DNA of 64,000 nt from Microbacterium amylolyticum. Lineage in GTDB: Bacteria; Actinomycetota; Actinomycetes; Actinomycetales; Microbacteriaceae. The notes beneath the pieces are model-generated. The model ran no database searches. It had not been told where the DNA came from and saw nothing but the letters and a program-made list of their open reading frames with translations. This document shows, piece after piece, positions 51,385 to 59,957 of this stretch. Location of the stretch: contig NZ_CP049253.1 of NCBI RefSeq assembly GCF_011046975.1, positions 1,798,001 to 1,862,000 on the forward strand, given 5' to 3'. Position numbers and translations under genes: made by a program. The number at the start of each line of letters is the position of its first letter. Positions within the stretch are counted from its first letter, which is position 1.

Positions 51385-52509
51385 ATGTTCGCGACGGGAG
51401 AGATTGCGCTCCTGCGCCCTGCGGGAGTCGCCCCCCTCTTGGAGCGGATTCGTCGCGTGCGTGCCGTCAGCGGAATTCCTCTCGTCGGCGATGATCGATG
51501 GTCCTCCGAGCACTGGGGGCATGTTGCGCGCGCGGCCGCCGATGCGCGGCTCACGCCCGATATTGCCTGGGCGAGCATGACGAGCGGATCAAGCGGTTCG
51601 CCGAAGATCGTGCTGCGCACGGCCATGTCGTGGTCGGCGTCGTTTCCGCTGATCGCGCGGCTTCTCGACGCCGGAGAGGCGGATGTCGTCGCGGTTCCCG
51701 CCCCGCCCGTTTCGTCGCTGACGCTGTTCTCCATCGCCCACGCACTCGAGGGCGGGCCTCGTCCCGCGCTCGCCCGCGGCCATGCCATCGTTCCGGCGGA
51801 CTACGCCGATGCGACCTGCTTTCACGGAACGCCCCATGCGTTTCGTGCGTTGCTGGAGCGCGGGTGCCCTCCGAAACTTCGCGCGGCGCTTGTCGGCGGC
51901 TCCCACCTCGACGCCGATCTGCGGGAGCGGGCGCAGGCGCGCGGCATCCGTGTCACGAGCTATTACGGCTCAGCGGAGCTGTCGATTGTCGCGACCGATG
52001 ACGGATCAGGTCTCCGCGTGATCGACGGCATCGAGACGAGAATCGTCGAGGGCGAACTGCAGGTGCGCTCGCCCTTCGCCGCCGAGCGCTACGCGTCCGC
52101 ACCCCTGCGTGGCGACGGCCGATGGGTGACATCGGGTGACCTCGCGACGATCGACGACGGCCTCCTCCGGCTGAGGGGGCGCGCGGACGGTGCGATCTTG
52201 ACGGCATCGGCCACGGTGATTCCCGAGGAAGTCGAAGCAGCTCTCCGCGAGCTTCCCGGTGTGCGTGATGCGGTCGTCTGCGGCCTTCCCGATGCCGTTC
52301 TCGGGGCCGTTGTTGTGGCCATTGTCGAACCGGAGAGCGGCGCCGAACCGTCGGTGGGGGATCTTCGTTCCCAGGCCGCTCGGAGCCTGGCACCCAGCCA
52401 CAGGCCGCGGCGATGGCACCTTGCAACACTGCCGCGAACTGCCGCGGGAAAGCCCGCACGCGCGGAAACCTATGCACGGCTGATCGCGGACGGAGGGGCG
52501 GCATCGTGA
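51385..52509 (+). CDS. Short AMP-binding (acyl-CoA synthetase / MenE-like) protein
   Basis: A 374-residue member of the adenylate-forming family, about 100-150 residues shorter than a typical acyl-CoA synthetase because the N-terminal domain is reduced. The ATP loop is present (WASMTSGSSGSPKIVLRT), with the YYGSAEL adenine motif (A5), GDLATIDDGLLRLRGRADG (A8 hinge) and a C-terminal lysine motif (PRTAAGKPARAETY). It should activate a carboxylic acid; the substrate is unknown. It overlaps the thiolase gene by 4 bases, so a joint acyl-CoA pathway is likely. Confidence 0.8.
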   Translation: MFATGEIALLRPAGVAPLLERIRRVRAVSGIPLVGDDRWSSEHWGHVARAAADARLTPDIAWASMTSGSSGSPKIVLRTAMSWSASFPLIARLLDAGEADVVAVPAPPVSSLTLFSIAHALEGGPRPALARGHAIVPADYADATCFHGTPHAFRALLERGCPPKLRAALVGGSHLDADLRERAQARGIRVTSYYGSAELSIVATDDGSGLRVIDGIETRIVEGELQVRSPFAAERYASAPLRGDGRWVTSGDLATIDDGLLRLRGRADGAILTASATVIPEEVEAALRELPGVRDAVVCGLPDAVLGAVVVAIVEPESGAEPSVGDLRSQAARSLAPSHRPRRWHLATLPRTAAGKPARAETYARLIADGGAAS

Positions 52510-53612
52510 CGGACGCCGTCATTGTCGCGGCCCGACGTACGCCGATCGCCACGCGAGGCCGTGCTCTCGCGAGCGTTGATGTGTCATCGCTGGCAGCAGC
52601 AGTTGTCAGTCAGGTGCGTGCGGACGGACGCGATGTGGACGGTGTTCTCCCGGATGTCGCCGATGTGGTGCTGGGAAACGTGATGGGCCCCGGGGGTAAT
52701 CCCGCGCGTATCGCGGCGCTGGCCGCCGGACTGGGGGTATCGGTTCCCGGTGTGACGGTCGACCGGCAGTGCGGGAGTGGTCTCGCCGCCATCATCGACG
52801 CAGCCGTCGCCGTGCGCGCTGATGGCAGGATCCGCATCGCTGGCGGGGCGGAGAGCGCATCGACGGCACCCGTCAGATCCGCCGGGGGCGTGCCGTATGC
52901 GCGGGCGCCTTTCGCGCCGGCTGGTTTTGCCGATCCCGACATGGTGGCCGCGGCGGAAGATCTCGCGCGACACGATCGCATCGATCGCGAACGCCAGGAC
53001 GCGCACGCCGCACGAAGCCACACCCGCGCCCAGGCAGCGCGCGCCGCCGGGCGCTTCGCCGAAGAGATTGTTCCCGTTGCCGGCGCCGCGGAGGACGAGG
53101 CGCCGGGAGGCATCGGCCGCATTCTGAGCCGACTTCCCCCGCAGTTCCCCGAAGGCTCCGTGACGGCGGGCACGTCGACGCGTGTGAGCGACGGAGCGGC
53201 TGTCGTACTTCTGGCCCCCCACGGCCCGGGCCTCGTGGTGCGCGCGCACGCGGTTGTCGGCTGCGACCCTGCTCTTCCCGGAATCGGCGCTGCCCCCGCG
53301 GTGCAGGCCGTGCTGAACCAGGCGGGCATCGGTGAGAACGACGTTGCCGCCTTCGAGATCGTCGAGGCGTTCGCCGCGCAGAGCCTGGCGGTTCTTGACC
53401 GGCTGGGCATCGACGACGACGATCCGCGCGTGTGCGCTGACGGCGGCGCTCTGGCGATCGGACATCCCTGGGGAGCCTCAGGTGCCGTCGCGATTGTGCG
53501 TCTTTTTTCCCGCATGGTTCGGGCGGGAGTGCCCGCCGGAACCCTCGGTATTGCGGCCGCATCGGTCGGCGGTGGTATGGGGGTCGCCGCCCTGGTGGAA
53601 GTGGTGCGCTAG
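52506..53612 (+). CDS. Thiolase-family protein with altered catalytic residues
   Basis: A 368-residue thiolase-fold protein. The acylated cysteine is present (Cys89, VDRQCGSGLAA), as is the GHP histidine (His320, AIGHPWGASGA). Two other signature residues are changed: the N of the usual NEAFA motif is Val286 (EIVEAFAAQ), and the acid/base cysteine of the C-terminal CXGGG motif is Ser353 (AASVGGGMG). It is about 25 residues shorter than degradative thiolases. The changes suggest a different chemistry (as in SCP2-type or KAS-like relatives) or loss of function. I chose the GTG at 52506, overlapping the preceding stop. Confidence 0.82.
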   Translation: MTDAVIVAARRTPIATRGRALASVDVSSLAAAVVSQVRADGRDVDGVLPDVADVVLGNVMGPGGNPARIAALAAGLGVSVPGVTVDRQCGSGLAAIIDAAVAVRADGRIRIAGGAESASTAPVRSAGGVPYARAPFAPAGFADPDMVAAAEDLARHDRIDRERQDAHAARSHTRAQAARAAGRFAEEIVPVAGAAEDEAPGGIGRILSRLPPQFPEGSVTAGTSTRVSDGAAVVLLAPHGPGLVVRAHAVVGCDPALPGIGAAPAVQAVLNQAGIGENDVAAFEIVEAFAAQSLAVLDRLGIDDDDPRVCADGGALAIGHPWGASGAVAIVRLFSRMVRAGVPAGTLGIAAASVGGGMGVAALVEVVR

Positions 53613-53630
53613 AAACCAGGGCGGCGACCC
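53581..53630. terminator. Hairpin overlapping the thiolase stop codon
   Basis: A perfect 16-base inverted repeat (GGGTCGCCGCCCTGGT at 53581-53596, complement at 53615-53630). The left arm lies in the last codons of the thiolase gene, and the right arm is just before the stop of the convergent gluconate-permease relic, so it can serve both genes. Confidence 0.7.
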
Positions 53631-53634
53631 CTCG

Positions 53635-54284
53635 TCAGCTCACGGCCGCGTTGACGAACCAGGCGATCGTAATCAGTGCCATCCCCAGGAAGCCGGCCAC
53701 GGTACACATCACGGTCCAGGTTTTCCGGCCGCCGCCAACGGACAACCCGAGGAACTTCGTCGCGATCCAGAATCCCGAGTCGTTGATGTGCGAGAGGGCG
53801 ATGAGGAAGGCGAGAATGACGATCGGCACGCCGGCGTTCGTCAGAAGCCCGGAGACGGCGTCACCGATTCCCGACTCGGTGAGAACGCGCGCGAAGACAC
53901 CGCCGGCGCCGGTGACGAACACGACGATCGCTGCGGGGGCAAGAGCGGCGTCCATGAGATCACTCAGGTCGTGTTTCCCCCATCCGTGACGGATGCCCAG
54001 GAGATACATCGCGAGGATGGTGGCGACGAGAAGGGCGAAGGTGGGAGCGCCGATGAAGGAAAGCACCTTCGATGCCGTCGTTTCCGGTTCGACAAGAATG
54101 TCGCCGATTGTTCCGGCGGCGATCATGAGGATCGGCCGCAGGATCAAGGAGATGACGGTTACCGCGTGCGGCTTGCGGATGGTGCGCGTTGTCGTTGTGC
54201 GATCGCTCTCCGCCTGGGCGCGCTCGACCGCGGACAGGTCGACGGCGTCCGCATCGGCGTACTTCTGCGCAACCTCCGGAATCA
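53635..54284 (-). pseudogene. GntP-family gluconate:H+ symporter, 5' half replaced by IS sequence
   Basis: The last 216 residues or so of a GntP-type permease (full length about 450) read normally. A hydrophilic loop (PEVAQKYADADAVDLSAVER) is followed by membrane segments (SFIGAPTFALLVATILAMYL, then DAALAPAAIVVFVTGAGGVF), the SHINDSGFWIATKFLGLSVG block and a C-terminal span. At about 54285 the sequence switches abruptly to antisense ISL3-transposase sequence. The promoter and N-terminal half are gone. This was probably the uptake gene of a gluconate locus now lost. Confidence 0.85.
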
Positions 54285-54394
54285 TCGAATTCCACCGCCG
54301 CCTCGCCAGAGGGTTCCGCAACCGCGACAACTACAGGCTCCGCATGCTCCTCACCGCCGGCGGCCTCACCCCCATGACCCCCACCGAATGTCCG
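54285..54394 (+). mobile_element. 3' end of an ISL3-family element (type A) with its terminal repeat
   Basis: The plus strand encodes the last residues of one ISL3 transposase (IEFHRRLARGFRNRDNYRLR then MLLTAGGLTP) and runs into CCCATGACCCCCACCGAATG, the same terminal repeat found at 60.09 kb. Only about 110 bases remain, joined on the left to gntP and on the right, at a shared GATGAGCC-like sequence, to a different ISL3 copy. Confidence 0.65.
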
Positions 54395-54937
54395 ATGAGC
54401 CTGTTTGGCGACGCGCTCGATAAGACACGGCAGCGCGTTCAGCAGGAGACCCTCGGGCATCGCGGCAGGACAGGCGATCCGCTCTATGGGTGTCGACGCC
54501 TGCTCCGCACCGCGCTCGGCCTACTCAAGCAGCATCAGCTCGCGAAGCTGGAGACCGTGTTCGACGCACATCCCGATCATGTCGCCGTCGAGGTCACCTG
54601 GGACATCTACCAGCGCGCTATCGCTGCTTACCGGCACGACGATCCCGCGCGCGGGAAGAAAATTTTCGAACGCGTCATCGCGGTGCTCTCCAGCGAGGTT
54701 CCTAGGGACCTGCCCGAGCTGATCAGCCTCGGCAGGACAATCACGCGTCGAGCGAAAGACATCCTTGCGTTCTTCGATCATCCCGGCACAAGCAACGGAC
54801 CATCGGAAGCACTGAACGGTCGTCTTGAGCACCTCCGCGGCACTGCGCTGGGCTTCCGGAACCTGACCCACTACATCGCCCGATCGCTACTCGAGGCCGG
54901 CGGATTCAGACCCCAGCTACACGCTCAAATGCGATGA
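54395..54937 (+). pseudogene. ISL3-family transposase (type B), C-terminal part only
   Basis: About 180 residues of an ISL3 transposase, starting DALDKTRQRVQQETLGHRGR and including DVTWDIYQRAIAAY-like and AKDILAFFDHPGTSNG catalytic stretches, to the stop at 54937. It is the same kind as the transposase at the window start. The N-terminal zinc-finger/helix-turn-helix half is missing. In the current sequence it is fused in frame with the type A tail, giving a chimeric frame with no proper start. Transposition activity is not expected. Confidence 0.75.
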
Positions 54938-54939
54938 GC

Positions 54940-55019
54940 CGCATAACCCCGGTCGCCAAACCGACGAGCACGAACATCATGAGCCTGCGGTTGCGAAGAA
55001 ATTCCCCCGTCGATGACAT
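54940..55019 (-). pseudogene. Start of a membrane-protein gene cut by the IS
   Basis: From the ATG at 55019 the minus strand reads SSTGEFLRNRRLMMFVLVGL, then ATGV, and continues directly into the end of the ISL3 copy at about 54940. A basic start followed by a hydrophobic segment is a typical N-terminus of a transporter or permease. The rest is missing, so the family cannot be named. It would have been transcribed in the same direction as the Crp/Fnr gene, 59 bases downstream of that gene's stop. Confidence 0.45.
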
Positions 55020-55077
55020 TGCGTGTTACGCTTCCGAGGTACGTGGGGCGACGGTCTGGGCTGGCACGGTGCTGTTC

Positions 55078-55806
55078 TCAGTCTCTCTTCGAGAGGGTTG
55101 AGAGTGCGGTGAGCGCGGTCACATCAATGATCGTGATCCGCCCCTGTTCCTGTTGTGAGATCACCCCGGTGTCGGTGAGTTTGCGAAGTTGCCGACTGAG
55201 GGACTCTGGTGTCGTGGACAGGAGCGAAGCGATGTCCTTCTTTGCGAGCGGCAGCGTCACGCCGATGGCTCCTCGCGGCCCTGGCGTCGCAGGGAGCGAG
55301 AGCAGGTAATCGGCGAGACGAGAGCTCACGTTTCCCGAGATGACAGAAGCCAGCCGCGCCTCAGTATCATCTAGCCGTTGACTCACTTCTTGCAGCATGC
55401 GCAGCCCGATGCTCGGATGTTTCTCGACGAGACGCCCAAGATCGGCATGACGAAACACACACAGTTCGGTATTCACGAGCGCTTCTGCTGCGTGATCGGG
55501 TCTCGTGCCGGTGAGAAACGCGGATTCTCCGATGAAGTCGCCCGGACCGAGGACCCGGATCACCTGCTCGTGCCCAGCCGCACTTGTGCGAGCGATCTTC
55601 ACCTGACCGGTGTGCACCACCATCAACTGCGACATATCCGAGCCTGCTGTATACGCCTGCTCGACAGCGTCTAATCGGACGGTACGTGCAAAACCCGCAA
55701 CTTCCACTTGCTGCGCAGGCGTGAGCCCTTGAAACAGTGGTACACGGGCCACGCAGAGATCATTTGCTGGATCAGCATCCACATCGGTTGAAACAGCCAA
55801 CGGCAT
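55078..55806 (-). CDS. Crp/Fnr-family transcriptional regulator
   Basis: A 242-residue regulator. An N-terminal cyclic-nucleotide-binding-type beta-roll (LMVVHTGQVKIARTSAAGHE, then RVLGPGDFIGESAFLTGTRP) is joined by a long dimer helix to a C-terminal helix-turn-helix (PLAKKDIASLLSTTPESLSR, QLRKLTDTGVI). It lacks the N-terminal cysteine cluster of oxygen-sensing FNR, having a single Cys near residue 20, so its signal is open. Its recognition helix type fits TTGAC/GTCAA half-sites like the palindrome at 59863-59878. AAGGGAAGG precedes the ATG at 55806. It is probably the regulator of the metal/redox module. Confidence 0.88.
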   Translation of the reverse strand: MPLAVSTDVDADPANDLCVARVPLFQGLTPAQQVEVAGFARTVRLDAVEQAYTAGSDMSQLMVVHTGQVKIARTSAAGHEQVIRVLGPGDFIGESAFLTGTRPDHAAEALVNTELCVFRHADLGRLVEKHPSIGLRMLQEVSQRLDDTEARLASVISGNVSSRLADYLLSLPATPGPRGAIGVTLPLAKKDIASLLSTTPESLSRQLRKLTDTGVISQQEQGRITIIDVTALTALSTLSKRD

Positions 55807-55854
55807 CCTTCCCTTCCCTTCTAATATGGCGACTCGTGGCACAACACACGCGCT

Positions 55855-55971
55855 TCAGCTGAAGCCAGGGGTGGCGCGTGCAGTGATGTACGCGTGTGGC
55901 GTCCTCGGGTTCGAGCGCTGCCCGATCACCTCGAACCCGGCGTGGGTGAGGGCTTCGACCATTTTGTTCAT
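55855..55971 (-). pseudogene. Methyltransferase C-terminal remnant
   Basis: A 38-residue frame (NKMVEALTHAGFEVIGQRSN, then PRTPHAYITARATPGFS) matches the usual last strand and helix of class I SAM methyltransferases (AGF-V then HAYITARA). No methyl-donor-binding part is present upstream, where only about 80 bases of non-coding sequence separate it from the quinone-reductase-like gene. I read it as the tail of a deleted gene. A short expressed peptide is unlikely. Confidence 0.45.
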
Positions 55972-56055
55972 CGGCCACCCGGTTTATTGAGGTCACAGGA
56001 TCAGACGTCCGTGCTGCTGTGAATACGGCGTCCGTCGGTGCCTCAGGCCGTTGAG

Positions 56056-56961
56056 TCATGGTTCGATGATCACTTTGCCGGCAGTGTGCCCGGCCTCCAC
56101 CATGGCGACGGCCTCCGCAGCCCGATCGAGACTGTACCGGTCCGTCACCTGCGGATCGACGAGACCGTACTGGGCGACGCCGGTGACCTTCTCGAGCCCT
56201 TCACGCGTGCGCACCACCGCTACGCCACCGAGTTGCTGCACGGTGGTCGGGTCTGCGGTACTGATGATGACGCTCGGGTCTTTGGCGACGACCGCGAGAT
56301 CACGAAGCGCCTGCCCACCGACCAGGTCGATGAGCACATCAACACCCTCCGGCGCGATGGCACGCACCCGGTCAGCCGCACCCTCTCCGGAGGCAACGAA
56401 CGTCGCACCGGTCGACTCCACCAGTTCCTGCTTCGCTGCACTGGCCACACCGATGACCGTGAACTTGTGCACATTGCCGATCTGCGCCGCCATCAGCCCG
56501 ACCCCACCTCCGGCGCCAAGAATCAGCATCGTCTGACCAGGTTCCAGCTCGATCTGATGCGTCACGTCATACGCAGTCGCCCCTGCGACAGGCAGTGCTG
56601 CAGCGTCAGCAAAGGAAAGCTCTTCGGGCTTCTGGACGGTTTGTGCCGCATCCAACACCGTGTGCTTCGCGAACGTTCCCTGTCCTTTGGCCGCGAGGCC
56701 GAGCACCATGTCACCGACAGCGAAGTTCTCGACCTCTGCTCCTACGGCGGTGACGACACCGGAGGCCTCTCGCCCCATCGGTGCGGGAAGCGGCCAGTGG
56801 GAGCCCATCTGCCCCGCACGGATCTTCCAGTCAGCAGGGTTCACCCCGGCCGCTTTCACTTCGATCGCGAGCTCTCCAGGCCCAGGCGCCGGAGCGGGGC
56901 GTTCAACGAGTTCCTGCGCCTCGGGGCCGCCATAGGCGGCGAAGACCAGCGCTTTCGACAT
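56056..56961 (-). CDS. NADP-dependent medium-chain oxidoreductase (quinone-reductase-like)
   Basis: A 301-residue zinc-independent MDR enzyme related to quinone oxidoreductases. The N-terminal catalytic domain (VKAAGVNPADWKIRAGQMG, PAPMGREASGVVTAVG) is followed by a Rossmann domain (MLILGAGGGVGLMAAQIGNV). No zinc-ligand cysteines are seen. It probably reduces quinones or reactive alkenals with NADPH. It is followed on the same strand by the gap before the Crp/Fnr gene and preceded by the cupin gene, 35 bases away, suggesting one transcription unit of stress functions. Confidence 0.85.
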   Translation of the reverse strand: MSKALVFAAYGGPEAQELVERPAPAPGPGELAIEVKAAGVNPADWKIRAGQMGSHWPLPAPMGREASGVVTAVGAEVENFAVGDMVLGLAAKGQGTFAKHTVLDAAQTVQKPEELSFADAAALPVAGATAYDVTHQIELEPGQTMLILGAGGGVGLMAAQIGNVHKFTVIGVASAAKQELVESTGATFVASGEGAADRVRAIAPEGVDVLIDLVGGQALRDLAVVAKDPSVIISTADPTTVQQLGGVAVVRTREGLEKVTGVAQYGLVDPQVTDRYSLDRAAEAVAMVEAGHTAGKVIIEP

Positions 56962-56996
56962 TATTGACTTCTCCTCGTTCTCCAGGTGAGTGACAC

Positions 56997-57428
56997 TTAC
57001 GTGGTTGCCTGTGGCGGAGCGTCTTCACCCGAAGCCTCTGCCGCATCAGCGAGTTCCTTCGTGGCATACTCCGCGTCAATTGCGTGCTCCGGAGGTGAAT
57101 AGACGGTGTAGAGCACCAAAGGCTCATCGCCAGTGTTGCGGAAGTTGCGGCGAGTACCGGCCGGGACAGCGCACAGGTCGCCAGCATCAACGGTATGCGT
57201 CTCGCCGTCAAGGTCGGCCTCTCCGCTGCCCGACACAAAACTCAGCAACTGGTCGGTGGTGTCATGCACCTCGTCGCCGATCTCCCCGCCCACCGGAATC
57301 GTCATCGCAACGAGTTGGGAATGCTTTCCCGTCCAGAGCACCTGACGAAAATTCGTGTTTGCTTTCGCGACCTCGTCGATGATGAAGTGCGTCGCCTTCT
57401 CGCCGACGCTGAACTGGTTCTCACTCAT
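56997..57428 (-). CDS. Cupin-domain protein
   Basis: A 143-residue single-domain cupin. The two cupin motifs are recognisable: IPVGGEIGDEVHDTTDQLLS (motif 1, with a His and Glu as possible metal ligands) and AGDLCAVPAGTRRNFRNTGD (motif 2, where the usual His is an Asn or Arg). The C-terminal tail is acidic and disordered. The function is not clear; similar proteins are annotated as small-molecule-binding or isomerase-type cupins. It lies between the P-type ATPase and the quinone-reductase-like gene on the same strand, with short spacers. Confidence 0.8.
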   Translation of the reverse strand: MSENQFSVGEKATHFIIDEVAKANTNFRQVLWTGKHSQLVAMTIPVGGEIGDEVHDTTDQLLSFVSGSGEADLDGETHTVDAGDLCAVPAGTRRNFRNTGDEPLVLYTVYSPPEHAIDAEYATKELADAAEASGEDAPPQATT

Positions 57429-57443
57429 GTGTGTGGTCCTTTC

Positions 57444-59483
57444 TTAAGATGGAAGTTCGGATGAACTCTGGGCCGTGGCTGGTTCGACCGGGCGGCCTGT
57501 TTCATGTGCGGCTCGGGCGCGTTCACTCCTCGACAACGCAGTGGCTCCTTGGGTGTTGCGCAGCAGGCGCATCGCGTTGAGGATTACGATGAGCACCGAT
57601 CCCTCGTGCACGAGCATGCCGATAGCCATCGTGACACCCCCTGCGAAGACCCCGACGACCAGCACGACAACGGTGATGAGCGCGATCCAGATGTTCTGAC
57701 GCATGACGTTCACGGTGCGTTTGGCGAGGCTGATTGCTTCGGGCAGTTTCAAGAGGTTGTCGCCCATCAGGGCAATGTCTGCCGTCTCCACGGCCACCGC
57801 TGAGCCCGCTGCACCCATGGCAACACCAATGTCGGCGGTCGCGAGGGCCGGGGCGTCGTTCACGCCGTCGCCCACCATCGCGACCGTGTGCCCCTCGCGC
57901 TGCAACCGCGCGACAGCGTCGAGCTTGTCGTCGGGTAGCAACGAAGCATGGATCTCATCGATACCGACCGCCTCACCGATGGCTTCGGCGACAAGGCGCG
58001 TATCTCCGGTGAGCATAACCACCTTCTGCACCCCGCCAGCGTGCAAGCGCCTGATCATCTCGGGGGCATCCTCGCGGATCGTATCTGCGACACCGATTAC
58101 GCCAAGCACGCTCTCATCGACCGCGACAATCATCGGGGTCTTGCCTGCCGCCGCCAGTTTGTTCGTAGCCACAGCCGCCCCCGCGTCGTTCACGATCCCG
58201 TACTGTTCGAGCAGCGGCACGTTACCGATGAGTACCCGCTTGCCGTGAGCGTCGGCCACGATCCCCTTGCCCACGACCGGTGTGACCGATCCCGGAAGGC
58301 CCTCGGGGGCCACTCCTTCTTCTCGTGCGGTGTCGAGGATCGGGCGGGCAAGTGGGTGCTCAGACCCTGCTTCTGCGGCGGCTGCCCAGCGAAGCACCTC
58401 GCGCCGATCCGCTTCAGGATTGAGCACAACGATGTCGGTGAGTACCGGGCGGCCCTCGGTGAGAGTCCCCGTCTTATCGACTGCGACGGCCGAGATCTTG
58501 GCCGAGGTTTCGAGGTACTCGCCGCCCTTGATGAGAATCCCGTTGCGGGCCGAGCGGCCGATTCCCGCTACGATCGCCACGGGAATCGAGATGACGAGCG
58601 CGCCCGGGCAACCGATCACGAGCAACGTGAGGCCGAGCACTACGTCACCAGAGATGAGGCCCGCCGCAAGCGCGAGGACCATCACCGCTGGCGTGTACCA
58701 CTTCGAGAATCGGTCGATGAATGCCTGCGTTTTCGCTTTCGCATCCTGCGCTTCTTCGACACGGTGAATGATGCGCGCGAGCGTCGTGTCGGCTCCGATG
58801 CCGGTCGCCATGACCTGTAGGAATCCGCCCCGCGAGATCGTGCCCGCAAACACGTGATCTGACTTCGTCTTTTCGACAGGGATCGACTCACCCGTGATCG
58901 ATGCCTCGTCGATCGCTCCGGTGCCTGACACGACCTGCCCGTCGACGGGAACTTTCGCTCCGTTCTTTACGAGCACGATCTCGCCCATGCGCACCTGATG
59001 TGCGGCGATCTCGACCTGCTCACCGTCGCGCATCACGACTGCAACGTCGGGGGCCACCGCGACCAACTCAGCGAGCGCTGCACGGGTCTTGTTCATCGTG
59101 CCGGCTTCGAGTGCGTGACCGATCGCGAAGAGGAACGTCACGGCGGCAGCTTCCCAGAAGTTGCCGATGAGTGTCGCGCCGATCGCTGCAATCGATACGA
59201 GCAGGTCGATACTGATGAACTTTACGAGCAGTGCCCGGACGGCCTTCACGACGATTCCGTACCCCGCGACAATTGCTGCGGCGAGCATGAACGCGTTCGC
59301 AAGGGTAAACACATGACCAGAACCGTGGGCGTGTTCGCCAGCGTCGATCCACCATTGCGGACCGACCGTGACGTTCCAGCTGCCGCCGAAGAGCTTTTCG
59401 ACGCCGAACGACACGAGAATGAGGAGGCCCGAGACAACGGGAATGAACCAGTTGCCATACCGCCACTTACGGAACGCGTTCAC
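57444..59483 (-). CDS. Heavy-metal P1B-type ATPase with CPG membrane motif
   Basis: A 679-residue cation pump. It lacks a fused N-terminal metal-binding domain but has a His-rich external stretch (DAGEHAHGSGHVF). Catalytic motifs are all present: TGES (197-200), phosphorylation site D336 in AVDKTGTLTEG, the HP-like SEHPLARPIL, and the hinge MVGDGVNDAPALATADIGVA. The transport motif in the sixth helix reads C292-P293-G294 (LLVIGCPGALVISIPV) instead of the common CPC, so metal choice (Zn/Cd/Co or Cu) is uncertain. The HMA protein encoded 51 bases upstream probably delivers metal. Confidence 0.9.
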   Translation of the reverse strand: MNAFRKWRYGNWFIPVVSGLLILVSFGVEKLFGGSWNVTVGPQWWIDAGEHAHGSGHVFTLANAFMLAAAIVAGYGIVVKAVRALLVKFISIDLLVSIAAIGATLIGNFWEAAAVTFLFAIGHALEAGTMNKTRAALAELVAVAPDVAVVMRDGEQVEIAAHQVRMGEIVLVKNGAKVPVDGQVVSGTGAIDEASITGESIPVEKTKSDHVFAGTISRGGFLQVMATGIGADTTLARIIHRVEEAQDAKAKTQAFIDRFSKWYTPAVMVLALAAGLISGDVVLGLTLLVIGCPGALVISIPVAIVAGIGRSARNGILIKGGEYLETSAKISAVAVDKTGTLTEGRPVLTDIVVLNPEADRREVLRWAAAAEAGSEHPLARPILDTAREEGVAPEGLPGSVTPVVGKGIVADAHGKRVLIGNVPLLEQYGIVNDAGAAVATNKLAAAGKTPMIVAVDESVLGVIGVADTIREDAPEMIRRLHAGGVQKVVMLTGDTRLVAEAIGEAVGIDEIHASLLPDDKLDAVARLQREGHTVAMVGDGVNDAPALATADIGVAMGAAGSAVAVETADIALMGDNLLKLPEAISLAKRTVNVMRQNIWIALITVVVLVVGVFAGGVTMAIGMLVHEGSVLIVILNAMRLLRNTQGATALSRSERARAAHETGRPVEPATAQSSSELPS

Positions 59484-59534
59484 GAATGTGCCGCCTTTCG
59501 AATAGGTGAACTTAGTGCGTTAGGAGCCGTTTGG

Positions 59535-59771
59535 CTAGAACGCGGAGGCCTTCGACTTATAGCCGGCCTTATCGACAGCAGCAATGAGATCGTCGACGGA
59601 ACTTCTTGTCTCATCGTGGTCGATCTCAACGCGACCCGAGGCGAAGTGCACCGTCACGTTCTCGACGCCATCGAGCTTGCCGACCTGCTTCTCGATCTTG
59701 GTCACGCACGACGGGCACGAGAAACCTTCGGCGCGCAGCAGAGTGTGGGTGGTGTCAGTAGCGTTCGCCAT
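59535..59771 (-). CDS. Heavy-metal-associated (CopZ-like) domain protein
   Basis: A 78-residue ferredoxin-fold metal chaperone. The metal-binding CXXC is in EGFSCPSCVTKIEKQV. The rest matches HMA domains (GVENVTVHFASGRVEIDHDE, then LIAAVDKAGYKSK). It is the first gene of the module and is immediately followed by the P-type ATPase that lacks its own HMA domain, so it most likely serves that pump. A palindromic FNR-type site lies about 95 bases upstream of its ATG. Confidence 0.9.
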   Translation of the reverse strand: MANATDTTHTLLRAEGFSCPSCVTKIEKQVGKLDGVENVTVHFASGRVEIDHDETRSSVDDLIAAVDKAGYKSKASAF

Positions 59772-59862
59772 GATGAGTCCTTTCGCTTTACCCCGATACG
59801 GGGATCGACCAGGAGGTTCCTGGCCTTCACGACGCAGACTATTGTGTTGACAGAGCCTCAGC

Positions 59863-59878
59863 CTTGACCTAGATCAAG
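59863..59878. promoter_or_regulatory. FNR/Crp-type binding site ahead of the metal module
   Basis: CTTGACCTAGATCAAG is a near-perfect palindrome (14 of 16) of the TTGA-N6-TCAA type bound by Crp/Fnr-family regulators. Read on the minus strand, a -10-like TAGTCT lies at 59841-59836. That places the site centre about 41 bases before the expected transcription start, the usual position of an activating FNR site. The Crp/Fnr gene at 55078-55806 is the obvious candidate regulator. Confidence 0.7.
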
Positions 59879-59957
59879 TCGTGCTCGGAGCTCCTCTCTG
59901 TGGCTCACCAGCTACTTGGGTGCCGTGAGTCGCTTCTTGGTTGATCTGCTGGGCGCC

